Below, piece by piece: positions 1-5,012 of a stretch of 5,012 nt of DNA. This DNA is from a bacterium. Lineage in GTDB: Bacteria > Pseudomonadota > Gammaproteobacteria > Burkholderiales > Burkholderiaceae_C. The stretch is taken from assembly GCA_030824095.1 (NCBI GenBank), contig JAVBYK010000254.1:1-5012 (forward strand). The letters run 5' to 3'. The notes beneath the pieces are model-generated. The model searched no databases. It was not told the origin of the DNA and worked only from the letters and a program-made list of their open reading frames with translations. The position numbers and the translations under genes are program-made. How positions within the stretch are numbered: the first letter of the stretch is position 1; every line of letters begins with the position of its first letter.

Positions 1-50
1 TTAGCAGATTTCATGCATGTCACAAGCTGCCAGCACCGATACTGCCGGGC
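1..50 (+). promoter_or_regulatory. Upstream leader of the LysE/ArgO exporter gene, no clear ribosome binding site
   Basis: This short stretch precedes the exporter start codon and is cut by the window edge. I see no Shine-Dalgarno-like purine run before the ATG at 51; the preceding bases are CTGCCGGGC. A possible -10 hexamer GATACT (38-43, 4 of 6 matches to TATAAT) would place transcription start almost on the ATG. The only -35-like partner, ATGTCA (17-22), is 15 bp away, which is short. An 8-bp palindrome CATGCATG lies at 12-19. Exporters of this family are often divergent from an ArgP/LysG-type regulator, and any such gene would lie outside the window. Weakly supported. Confidence 0.2.
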
Positions 51-683
51 ATGGAAACGTCTGCGTCATTTGCCGCCTTTGCCACCGGGCTCACCCTGAG
101 CCTGTCCCTGATCATGGCCATTGGTGCGCAAAACACCTTTGTGCTGCGCCAGGGACTGCGGCGCGAGCATGTGGCAGTGGTGGTGCTGGCCTGCGCGCTG
201 CTGGACATGGTCCTCATGACCCTGGGCGTCAGTGGGCTGGCGGCCGTGCTGGGCGACGCACCTGGCTTGCGGGACGCACTGGGCCTGCTGGGCGCCCTGA
301 CGCTGGCGGTCTATGGCCTGATGGCCCTGAAGCGGGCCTTCGCCCCGCATGCCCTGCGCGCGGCGGCGGACGGCACAGCGGCTTCGGCCACACGGGTGCT
401 GGCGCAGGTGCTGTCCATCAGCCTGCTCAACCCCCATGTCTATCTGGACACCGTGGTGCTGGTGGGTGCGGTGGGCGCCAAGCAGGCGGCTGGGCTGCAG
501 AACGTCTTCCTGCTGGGTGCGTGCCTCGGCAGTGCGGCCTGGTTTGCCGCATTGGGCTACGGCGCGCGGCTGCTGACCCCTCTGTTTGCACGCCCTGTGG
601 CCTGGCGGATACTGGACGGACTGGTTGCCATCATGATGGGCGCAATCGCCTACGGACTGGCCCGCGAAAGCCTGCACTTCTGA
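51..683 (+). CDS. lysE: LysE/ArgO family amino-acid exporter
   Basis: Inner-membrane exporter of the LysE/ArgO family, which removes excess basic amino acids (lysine and/or arginine) from the cytoplasm. The 210-residue product has the usual length and is almost entirely hydrophobic, with about six membrane segments. Family signatures are clear: GAQNTFVLRQG at 25-35 after the first membrane segment, and LLNPHVYLDTVVLVG at 125-139, which contains the NPHVYLD core shared by LysE and E. coli ArgO. The C-terminal segment (RILDGLVAIMMGAIAYGLAR, 186-205) also resembles ArgO. The ATG at 51 is preferred because it leaves the usual short N-terminus before the first helix; the frame stays open upstream but offers no ATG, GTG or TTG. 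It lacks an evident ribosome binding site. The next gene follows after 11 bp on the same strand, so co-transcription is likely. Family assignment is secure. The substrate (Lys, Arg or both) and the choice between lysE and argO as symbol cannot be settled from sequence. Confidence 0.93.
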   Translation: METSASFAAFATGLTLSLSLIMAIGAQNTFVLRQGLRREHVAVVVLACALLDMVLMTLGVSGLAAVLGDAPGLRDALGLLGALTLAVYGLMALKRAFAPHALRAAADGTAASATRVLAQVLSISLLNPHVYLDTVVLVGAVGAKQAAGLQNVFLLGACLGSAAWFAALGYGARLLTPLFARPVAWRILDGLVAIMMGAIAYGLARESLHF

Positions 684-690
684 AAGGAAA
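683..690 (+). promoter_or_regulatory. Ribosome binding site for the PaiB-like gene
   Basis: AAAGGAAA begins inside the stop codon of the exporter gene (TGA, 681-683), and its GGA core ends 6 bases before the ATG at 695. It fixes the start of the PaiB-like protein and supports translation of a shared transcript with the exporter. Confidence 0.7.
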
Positions 691-694
691 CGCC

Positions 695-1336
695 ATGTAC
701 CTGCCCCCACACTTTGCCGAACAACACACCGAGACGCTGCACCATCTGATCACCGAGAACCCACTGGGTGCGCTGGTGGTGTCGGGGCCCGATGGGCTGG
801 ACGCCAACCACATTCCGTTTGAACTGGACAGTCAGAGCGGCACCCTGCGCGCCCATGTGGCCCGTGCCAACCCAGTGTGGCAGCAGGTGCAGAACGGCGC
901 GCCGGTGCTGGTGATATTCCAGGCCGAACAGGGCTACATCTCGCCCAACTGGTATCCCAGCAAACACGAGACGCACCGGCAGGTACCCACCTGGAACTAC
1001 CGCGTGGTGCATGTGCATGGCAGCATCCAGATCCGCGACGATGAAAAATATGTGCGCGGTGTGATCGGGCGGCTGACGCGTGATCACGAGCGCCGCACGG
1101 GCGATGCCAAACCCTGGAAGATGGCCGACTCCGAGCCGGCCTATATCGACGGGATGATCCGCTCCATTGTGGGCATCGAGATCGCCATCACCCGCATCAC
1201 CGGCAAGTTCAAGCTCAGCCAGAACAAGGAAGCGCGTGACCAGCAAGGGGCCGTTGACGCGCTGCGCTCGCACGGCAATACGGCGCTGTCGGACGCCATG
1301 CATGCGTCGCTACGCAAGGCGCAGGCACAGTCCTAG
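695..1336 (+). CDS. paiB: PaiB-family FMN-binding split-barrel protein (putative negative regulator)
   Basis: The 213-residue product belongs to the PaiB / FMN-binding_2 family. In Bacillus subtilis PaiB is encoded with the polyamine acetyltransferase PaiA and was described as a negative regulator of sporulation and protease genes; the fold is a flavin-binding split barrel of the pyridoxamine-phosphate-oxidase type. Signature stretches are visible: an N-terminal MYLPPHF start, HIPF at 39-42, YISPNWYPSK at 81-90, VPTWNYRVVHVHG at 97-109, and GKFKLSQNK at 170-178 near the C-terminus. The length matches the family. The ATG at 695 has a good ribosome binding site and gives the canonical N-terminus. 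The gene follows the exporter by 11 bp and is probably in its operon. No PaiA-like acetyltransferase is present in the window. No helix-turn-helix is visible, so a direct DNA-binding role is doubtful. An enzymatic flavin or heme-related function is an alternative. Family assignment is strong; function is uncertain. Confidence 0.92.
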   Translation: MYLPPHFAEQHTETLHHLITENPLGALVVSGPDGLDANHIPFELDSQSGTLRAHVARANPVWQQVQNGAPVLVIFQAEQGYISPNWYPSKHETHRQVPTWNYRVVHVHGSIQIRDDEKYVRGVIGRLTRDHERRTGDAKPWKMADSEPAYIDGMIRSIVGIEIAITRITGKFKLSQNKEARDQQGAVDALRSHGNTALSDAMHASLRKAQAQS

Positions 1337-1342
1337 TGCGTG

Positions 1343-1585
1343 CTAGTGCGCCACCGTCTCCCTGGCAATCAGTTCCCGCGCAAATTCATAGGCCGCCAGC
1401 ACGGCCTTGTCCTCGCTGGGGTAGTCATTGGGCACGCGGTGCGGCTGATCGCCATGCACCTTCAGGCGGGCAAAGACGCGGTCACGCTCAAAGGTGACCC
1501 ACGCCATCCAACGCCCTGAGTGCTCGCGCTGGGTCGAAACCGATGCACAGAAGCCTTCATGTTCGAGTACAGGGTAGCCAGACAT
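1343..1585 (-). CDS. Small uncharacterised protein, 80 residues
   Basis: I do not recognise this protein with confidence. It has 80 residues, is soluble, and has no signal peptide or membrane segment. Its N-terminal half (residues 1-40) reads like beta strands, including GRWMAWVTFERD at 25-36. A charged loop follows (DQPHRVPNDYPSEDK, 46-60), then an amphipathic helix AVLAAYEFARELIARE (61-76). This strand-strand-loop-helix layout recalls small single-domain proteins common in betaproteobacteria in which a 'tEeeA...A...gr..I' helix ends the chain; that likeness is impressionistic. It holds one cysteine (C13) and two tryptophan-poor strands. The ATG at 1585 is chosen over a TTG at 1591 because AAGGAG (1592-1597) sits at ideal 6-base spacing from the ATG. 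Coding is supported by this site, by an own promoter candidate, and by tight convergent packing with the PaiB-like gene (6 bp between stop codons). Confidence 0.75.
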   Translation of the reverse strand: MSGYPVLEHEGFCASVSTQREHSGRWMAWVTFERDRVFARLKVHGDQPHRVPNDYPSEDKAVLAAYEFARELIARETVAH

Positions 1586-1591
1586 GGACAA

Positions 1592-1597
1592 CTCCTT
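1592..1597 (-). promoter_or_regulatory. Strong ribosome binding site for the 80-residue protein
   Basis: On the minus strand the sequence reads AGGAAAGGAG followed by TTGTCC and the ATG. The AAGGAG core is 6 bases before the ATG at 1585. It also covers the region immediately before the in-frame TTG at 1591, which would leave no spacing, so it decides the start. Confidence 0.75.
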
Positions 1598-1617
1598 TCC
1601 TGCTAAACCATGCTGTA

Positions 1618-1646
1618 ACTGTAGGCACCCGCCAGTCGGATTGCAA
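1618..1646 (-). promoter_or_regulatory. Candidate sigma70-type promoter for the 80-residue protein
   Basis: On the minus strand a -35 hexamer TTGCAA (1646-1641, 4 of 6 matches to TTGACA) is followed by an exact 17-base spacer and a -10 hexamer TACAGT (1623-1618, 4 of 6 matches to TATAAT). Transcription would begin near 1611 and give a leader of about 26 bases containing the ribosome binding site. It lies in the 81-bp gap after the LysR-type gene on the same strand, so the small gene could be expressed independently of that regulator. No rho-independent terminator is visible in the gap, so read-through is also possible. Confidence 0.45.
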
Positions 1647-1666
1647 ACGCCGGGGCAATACCCATC

Positions 1667-2560
1667 CTAGAGTGACAACTGTGCGATGGTGTCGGCCAGC
1701 AGGACCATGGCGTGGCGCACCTTGGCAGGCTGCTCGCCTCGGCGCGGTGTGATGGCATGGATCACGAAGTCCGGCAGTTTCCACTCAGGCAGCACTGGCA
1801 CCAGCCGACCATCCTGCATCGCTCGCCGGTCGTCCTCACTGACCACCACGCTGATGCCCCACCCCGCCACGCACAGTGCGTGCAAGGCGGTGACCTGCGA
1901 GGCCTGCACGCGTGAGGTCACCTGCACCTGCACGGTGTCTCCCGCCGGGCCTGTGAGTTGCAGGGTTTCCTCACCAGAACCGAGAGGCCGGGCACCCAGC
2001 CAGGCATGGTGCGCCAGGTCACGTGGGTGCTGGGGCCAGCCGTTCTCCGCCAGATACGCGGGTGCGGCACACATCTGGGCCGGCATGGCGCCCAAGCGAC
2101 GTGCCACCAGGCTGGAATCGGGCAGTTTTCCCACGCGCAGCGCAATGTCCACGCGCTCTTCGATCAGGTCAATCACCGTGTCATCCACCAGCAGGCGCAG
2201 GCTGAGTTTGGGATGCTGGCGCAATGGCGCCAGCGCCTGGGCCAGCAGGCCGCCAAAGCCAATGGGGGCTGCAATGCGCAGCTCGCCCTCGGGCTCGTCG
2301 CGGTGGCGGGCCAGGGCCTGGTCGGCCGAGCGTGCGGCGGCCACCATCGCATTGCAACCCTCCAGGTAGCGGGCACCGGCTTCGGTCAGCGTGAGCTTGC
2401 GGGTGGAGCGGTGCAACAGCGCCAGGCCCAGACTGCCTTCCAGCTGGCGCAGGTGCTGGCTGACGGCCGATGGCGTCATGCCGAGTTGGCGCGCCGCCGT
2501 GGTCATGGACCCTGCGGCCACCACCTCGGAAAAAATCGCCATGCGTTTGTATTGGTCCAT
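1667..2560 (-). CDS. LysR-type transcriptional regulator (CrgA-like group)
   Basis: A 297-residue LysR-family regulator of normal length. The N-terminal winged helix-turn-helix occupies about residues 1-60: MDQYKRMAIFSEVVAAGS, then the helix-turn-helix TTAARQLGMTPSAVSQHLRQ (20-39), then LHRSTRKLTLTEAG in the wing. A linker helix (about 61-88) leads to an effector-binding domain (about 90-295) that starts with GELRIAAPIGFG. The stretch VDIALRVGKLPDSSLVARRL (137-156) is typical of the CrgA-like subgroup. Members commonly control a divergent oxidoreductase gene and their own promoter. Here the divergent neighbour is an NAD(P)-binding reductase, with a perfect inverted repeat between the two genes. 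The ATG at 2560 gives the usual MDQ.. N-terminus, although its ribosome binding site is weak (AAGAG only a few bases away). The effector cannot be inferred. Family is certain; the target is a strong inference from divergence. Confidence 0.95.
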   Translation of the reverse strand: MDQYKRMAIFSEVVAAGSMTTAARQLGMTPSAVSQHLRQLEGSLGLALLHRSTRKLTLTEAGARYLEGCNAMVAAARSADQALARHRDEPEGELRIAAPIGFGGLLAQALAPLRQHPKLSLRLLVDDTVIDLIEERVDIALRVGKLPDSSLVARRLGAMPAQMCAAPAYLAENGWPQHPRDLAHHAWLGARPLGSGEETLQLTGPAGDTVQVQVTSRVQASQVTALHALCVAGWGISVVVSEDDRRAMQDGRLVPVLPEWKLPDFVIHAITPRRGEQPAKVRHAMVLLADTIAQLSL

Positions 2561-2581
2561 GACTCTTGCGAGATTGATTAG

Positions 2582-2599
2582 TAATACTTCACAGTATTA
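2582..2599. promoter_or_regulatory. Perfect inverted repeat, probable LysR operator
   Basis: TAATACT-TCAC-AGTATTA is a perfect 7-bp dyad with a 4-bp spacer in the AT-rich gap between the divergent LysR-type and oxidoreductase genes. LysR regulators usually bind imperfect dyads with a T-N11-A core. This repeat is even-length and gives T-N10-A at its centre, so it fits the general pattern but not the exact spacing. Its centre lies about 82 bases from the oxidoreductase ATG and 30 from the regulator ATG. The minus-strand half site overlaps a candidate -10 for the regulator gene, which would fit autorepression. Binding by this regulator is inferred from position and symmetry. Confidence 0.6.
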
Positions 2600-2621
2600 G
2601 CGCATTTTGCCATCTAGTCAT
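2593..2621 (-). promoter_or_regulatory. Candidate promoter of the LysR-type gene, -10 inside the operator
   Basis: On the minus strand ATGACT (2621-2616, 4 of 6 matches to TTGACA), a 17-base spacer and AATACT (2598-2593, 4 of 6 matches to TATAAT) form a plausible sigma70 promoter. The -10 falls in one arm of the inverted repeat, so a bound regulator would block it. This is consistent with the autorepression usual in LysR systems. The hexamers are modest. Confidence 0.35.
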
Positions 2622-2635
2622 GGATTCATTAGGAA
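2607..2635 (+). promoter_or_regulatory. Candidate promoter of the oxidoreductase gene
   Basis: TTGCCA (2607-2612) matches 5 of 6 bases of the -35 consensus. At 17-base spacing it has a poor -10, TAGGAA (2630-2635, 3 of 6). A weak -10 with a regulator site just upstream is what an activator-dependent promoter looks like. With a start near 2642, the inverted repeat would be centred at about -52, within the range where LysR activators contact RNA polymerase. This is inference from spacing. Confidence 0.35.
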
Positions 2636-2660
2636 TTCACACTAACAACTTCTTTCACAC

Positions 2661-2665
2661 AGGAG
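2661..2665 (+). promoter_or_regulatory. Ribosome binding site for the oxidoreductase
   Basis: AGGAG lies 7 bases before the ATG at 2673, a near-ideal Shine-Dalgarno site. It confirms the start that gives the MKIALIGATG nucleotide-binding N-terminus. Confidence 0.8.
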
Positions 2666-2672
2666 TTTTGTT

Positions 2673-3317
2673 ATGAAGATCGCATTGATTGGCGCCACCG
2701 GTTTTGTTGGATCGGCCGTTTTGCCCGAGCTGCTGCAGCGGGGCCACCAAGTGACGGTGCTGGCCCGCAACCCGGCCAAACTCGCGCCCCAGCCGGGCCT
2801 GACCGTGGTCGCAGGTGACGCGCTGGATGTCGCGCAGGTGGCCGGTGCTGCAGCCGGCCAGGATGCGGTGATCAGCGCCTACAACCCCGGCTGGACCGAG
2901 CCCAAGATTTACGACCTGTTCCTGCAGGGCACCCGCGCCATCATCGATGGTGTCAAGCAGGCCGGCATCAAGCGCGTGCTGGTTGTGGGTGGTGCGGGCA
3001 GCCTGTTTGTGGCGCCGGGTGTGCAGCTGGTGGACACCCCACCCTTTCCTGCCGAATACAAGCAGGGCGCCCTGGCTGCGCGCGAGGCGCTGAACCAGAT
3101 CCGCACCGAATCCACGCTGGACTGGACCTTCCTGTCGCCCCCGATTGCGCTGGCACCCGGCCCACGCACCGGTGTCTACCGCGTGGGTGCGGACGAACTG
3201 CTACCCGGCGACGGTGACGCACCAGCCGGCATCTCCGTGGCCGACCTGGCGGTGGCCATCGTCGACGAAATGGAACAGGCACGCCACGTGCAGAAGCGGT
3301 TCACGGTCGCCAACTAA
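2673..3317 (+). CDS. NAD(P)-binding atypical short-chain reductase (NmrA/YwnB-like)
   Basis: A 214-residue cytoplasmic protein of the NAD(P)H-binding, NmrA/YwnB-like group of atypical short-chain dehydrogenases. It opens with a Rossmann motif MKIALIGATGFVG (glycines 7, 10, 13). Strand two ends in VLARNPAKL (29-37), where Arg32 is placed to bind the 2'-phosphate and so favours NADP(H). Further landmarks are DAVISAYNP (64-72), RVLVVGGAGSLF (101-112), Tyr129-Lys130, and WTFLSPP (151-157). A C-terminal GISVADLAVAIVDEME (186-201) is typical of this group. The length fits the family. The substrate is unknown; relatives have been linked to quinone or other electrophile reduction or to NADP(H) sensing. 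It is divergent from a LysR-type gene across a spacer with a palindromic operator, so it is probably that regulator's target. Its stop codon (TAA, 3315-3317) overlaps that of the convergent phosphodiesterase gene. Confidence 0.92.
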   Translation: MKIALIGATGFVGSAVLPELLQRGHQVTVLARNPAKLAPQPGLTVVAGDALDVAQVAGAAAGQDAVISAYNPGWTEPKIYDLFLQGTRAIIDGVKQAGIKRVLVVGGAGSLFVAPGVQLVDTPPFPAEYKQGALAAREALNQIRTESTLDWTFLSPPIALAPGPRTGVYRVGADELLPGDGDAPAGISVADLAVAIVDEMEQARHVQKRFTVAN

Positions 3318-4921
3318 GTGCCAGTGGCGGCGCCGGTCTGCGCCTGCGCATTCAGCCCCGCCAGCAGTTCGCCCATGGGAAGGGCCTTGGCATACAGCCA
3401 GCCCTGGGCGCACTCCACACCATGTGCCCGGAGATAGTCGGCCTGCGCCTGTGTCTCGACCCCCTCGGCCACCATCTTCAGCCCCATGGACTTGGCAATC
3501 TCGATGATGTGGGACACCACGCTGTTGGTCACCGCGTCGGTGCCAATGGTGTCGACAAAGATCTTGTCGATCTTGAGCGCATCCAGCTCCAGCGTGGCCA
3601 GGTAGGACAGGCCGGAGTAGCCGGTCCCAAAATCATCAATGGCAATCCGTGTGCCGGCATCGCGCAGGGTCTTGATGTTGCGCCGGACCGCGTCGACATG
3701 GATCAGTGCCCGCTCGGTGATCTCCACCGCAATGCGCGCAGGGGCAATGCCCAGAGTCTGGATACAGGCCTTCAATGTTTCCACCGATTGGGCATCCGAC
3801 AAATCCTGGTCGGAGAAGTTGATGCTGACGCGAAACTCCGGGTGACGCCTGAAGAGTTCCACCGCGTCGCGCCCAAAATTGGCAATCACCTTGGCCGTGA
3901 CCTGCCGGATCAGGCCTTCGCTTTCGGCCACGGGAATGAAGACATCGGGCGGAACCAGCGTCCCGTCGGCCGTGCGCCAGCGTGCCAGCGCTTCCGCGCC
4001 CACCCAGCGTCCTGTTGCCAGGTCCACGATGGGCTGGTAGGCCAGGAACAACTCGTCGCGCCGCAAGCCCTGGCGCAGCCGATGGGGCAGGGCCAGGCGC
4101 CGTTTGGCCTGCAGCACGATCAGCGCCGCCAGGGCCAAGCCCGACACCAGGGCCAGTGGCACCAGAATCAGGCTGGTGGTCTTGAATTCGGGGCCGATAC
4201 TGGACAGCGGCAGCGCGCCGTAGGCCACATAGTCAAACCACGGGGAGCGCTTCAGGACGACCAGGTGCCCCTCGCCACGGAAGATGGCGGTTCCTGCGGC
4301 ATCCAGCGGCGCGGACATCCAGGCACTGGACAGCTTCAGATCGCCACGGCCCATCATGGGCTTTTGGCTGGACGCACCAAACAGGCCAAAGGCTGCATTC
4401 GACGAGCCGGGCATGATGTCATTGACCAGACCGGGCATGACAAACGCGGTGTAGCCGCTGCCCAGGTGGGTGGTCGTCAGGAACAGGCTGTTGCCCGCTA
4501 GCGGGAGCGGCACCGCAGTGCGGATCGCGAAACCATTCTTGCTCACGAAACTGGGCGGCCCCACGGGGATACCGTCACCGTGGCTGCCATAGGACGAACA
4601 CAGCAGGCGCTCGTTCTGGATGTAGCCGATCACCCGCAAAGCCCGGGAATTGATGGCCAACCTGCGCATCGCTTCCAGGCCGGCATCCGAACACGGCTGC
4701 AGGCCCGGCTGCGCCAGCAGCGCCTTGAGTGCCGTATTGTCAAACTGCTCACTGACGGCATGGCTGCGAAACAGCATCTCGTCAGCCAGATGCTGTGCTT
4801 GGTCCTCCAGCGACCCCAGGCCTTTCCAGTACGCTAGAAAGAATGCCACGGACACCGACACTGCAATGGCCAGCAAGCCCAGGGCATAGGGGGCGGGACC
4901 GATTTTTCTGTCAGCGTTCAT
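3314..4921 (-). CDS. Membrane-bound CSS-motif EAL-domain c-di-GMP phosphodiesterase
   Basis: This 535-residue inner-membrane enzyme should hydrolyse cyclic di-GMP to pGpG. A transmembrane helix (about 11-31) is followed by a periplasmic CSS-motif sensor domain (about 32-246) with Cys77 (QPCSDAGLEAMRRL) and the namesake Cys108-Ser109-Ser110 (LLCSSYG). A second transmembrane helix (about 247-270) leads to the cytoplasmic EAL domain (about 284-525). The catalytic set looks complete: E310 in EALAR, N368, E400 in EITER, D429-D430 in IDDFGTGYSG, K450 in KIDKIF, E486 in AEGVET, and Q506 in QGW. No GGDEF domain is present. In E. coli enzymes of this architecture the two periplasmic cysteines form a disulfide through the DsbA/DsbB system; the reduced form is more active and is subject to periplasmic proteolysis. 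The ATG at 4921 is preferred over an in-frame TTG at 4945 because GGGAG (4932-4936) stands 10 bases before it and the TTG lacks a spaced site. The gene stands alone on its strand. Confidence 0.95.
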   Translation of the reverse strand: MNADRKIGPAPYALGLLAIAVSVSVAFFLAYWKGLGSLEDQAQHLADEMLFRSHAVSEQFDNTALKALLAQPGLQPCSDAGLEAMRRLAINSRALRVIGYIQNERLLCSSYGSHGDGIPVGPPSFVSKNGFAIRTAVPLPLAGNSLFLTTTHLGSGYTAFVMPGLVNDIMPGSSNAAFGLFGASSQKPMMGRGDLKLSSAWMSAPLDAAGTAIFRGEGHLVVLKRSPWFDYVAYGALPLSSIGPEFKTTSLILVPLALVSGLALAALIVLQAKRRLALPHRLRQGLRRDELFLAYQPIVDLATGRWVGAEALARWRTADGTLVPPDVFIPVAESEGLIRQVTAKVIANFGRDAVELFRRHPEFRVSINFSDQDLSDAQSVETLKACIQTLGIAPARIAVEITERALIHVDAVRRNIKTLRDAGTRIAIDDFGTGYSGLSYLATLELDALKIDKIFVDTIGTDAVTNSVVSHIIEIAKSMGLKMVAEGVETQAQADYLRAHGVECAQGWLYAKALPMGELLAGLNAQAQTGAATGT

Positions 4922-5012
4922 GCGCCCAAGGCTCCCTCTCTTCAAAGACCTGCACGGCAGGGTCCCAATGTAGGCGGATTATTGGGGCGGGGATGGGAAT
5001 TCGTCTGTGGGT
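4922..5012 (-). promoter_or_regulatory. Leader of the phosphodiesterase gene with ribosome binding site
   Basis: This end region lies upstream of the phosphodiesterase start on the minus strand. AGAGGGAG (4939-4932) is the probable ribosome binding site, at a slightly long 10-base spacing. Candidate -10 elements are weak (TACATT at about 4972-4967, and AATAAT a little further upstream), and neither has a recognisable -35 at proper spacing. The far end is G/C-homopolymer-rich (GGGGCGGGGATGGG on the plus strand, 4984-4997). No other gene is seen. Confidence 0.3.

Noticed and set aside
17..694. In-frame upstream extension of the PaiB-like gene that would make a 439-residue fusion
   Set aside because: The extra N-terminal 226 residues are an out-of-frame reading of the exporter gene, rich in Gly, Ala, Arg and Cys and like no family, while the exporter frame shows clear LysE/ArgO motifs. 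The ATG at 695 has a good ribosome binding site and the canonical PaiB N-terminus.
66..710. Minus-strand open frame of 214 residues opposite the exporter
   Set aside because: A Gln/His/Arg-rich shadow frame in GC-rich DNA with no recognisable domain. It overlaps the exporter completely and runs into the start of the next gene.
650..1303. Minus-strand open frame of 217 residues opposite the PaiB-like gene
   Set aside because: It is a shadow of a gene with strong family signatures, with no motif or start signal of its own.
1667..2560. The LysR-type protein as the ArgP/LysG regulator of the exporter
   Set aside because: It is separated from the exporter by two genes, is of the CrgA-like subgroup, and is divergent from a reductase gene with its own operator. 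A regulator of the exporter, if local, would more likely lie left of the window.
1958..2581. Plus-strand open frames opposite the LysR-type gene (also 1686-2369)
   Set aside because: Shadows of the regulator gene, low in recognisable structure. The longer one would run through the divergent promoter region.
3315..3345. GC-rich self-complementary stretch (GGCGCC region) as a terminator between the convergent genes
   Set aside because: It lies inside the coding end of the phosphodiesterase, the stem is short with too small a loop, and no T-tract follows on either strand.
3422..4501. Long plus-strand open frame (359 residues) antisense to the phosphodiesterase
   Set aside because: It mirrors the GC-rich codons of the EAL-domain gene, its product is Gln/Gly/His-rich without domain motifs, and there is no ribosome binding site. 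The minus strand carries complete catalytic motifs.
4922..4945. TTG start adding eight residues to the phosphodiesterase
   Set aside because: The TTG has only AGG at about 3-base spacing, whereas the ATG at 4921 has GGGAG at 10 bases and gives the short cytoplasmic tail normal before the first membrane helix.
1..5012. Insertion sequences, phage or defence genes, CRISPR arrays, tRNA or rRNA genes
   Set aside because: No transposase or integrase motifs, no regularly spaced repeats, no cloverleaf sequences and no abrupt change in codon use were seen. All long stretches are explained by the six ordinary chromosomal genes.

Overview
The window is GC-rich (roughly 60-65% by eye) and densely coded. 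It has six complete genes and no sign of mobile DNA, CRISPR or RNA genes. Codon use with a strong G/C third position, together with the mix of a CrgA-like LysR regulator, a PaiB-type flavin-barrel protein, a LysE/ArgO exporter and a CSS-EAL phosphodiesterase, suggests a chromosomal segment of a betaproteobacterium. Burkholderiales, perhaps Comamonadaceae, is my best guess, but this is inference and not proof.

Layout. At 51-683 (+) lies a LysE/ArgO-family amino-acid exporter, followed after 11 bp by a PaiB-family FMN-binding split-barrel protein (695-1336, +). The two look like one operon. Six bases further on, a small uncharacterised protein of 80 residues is encoded convergently (1343-1585, -), with a strong ribosome binding site and a good sigma70-like promoter of its own. 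Upstream of it on the same strand is a LysR-type regulator (1667-2560, -). This regulator is divergent from an NAD(P)-binding, NmrA/YwnB-like oxidoreductase (2673-3317, +). Their shared 112-bp spacer is noticeably AT-richer than its surroundings and carries a perfect 7-bp inverted repeat, TAATACT-N4-AGTATTA, which is the obvious operator candidate. The oxidoreductase runs into a convergent membrane-bound c-di-GMP phosphodiesterase (3314-4921, -), and the two stop codons overlap in the four bases CTAA. The last 91 bp hold the leader of that phosphodiesterase gene.

How they may work together. The window appears to contain three independent units: export of a basic amino acid plus a PaiB-like protein; a LysR-controlled reductase module of the kind often tied to electrophile or quinone stress; and a redox-sensitive c-di-GMP degrading enzyme whose periplasmic cysteines may sense the disulfide state. 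Nothing here forms a clear new multi-gene system. The points most worth a second look are the palindromic operator with its promoters, the pairing of an exporter with a PaiB homologue without PaiA, and the unassigned 80-residue protein.
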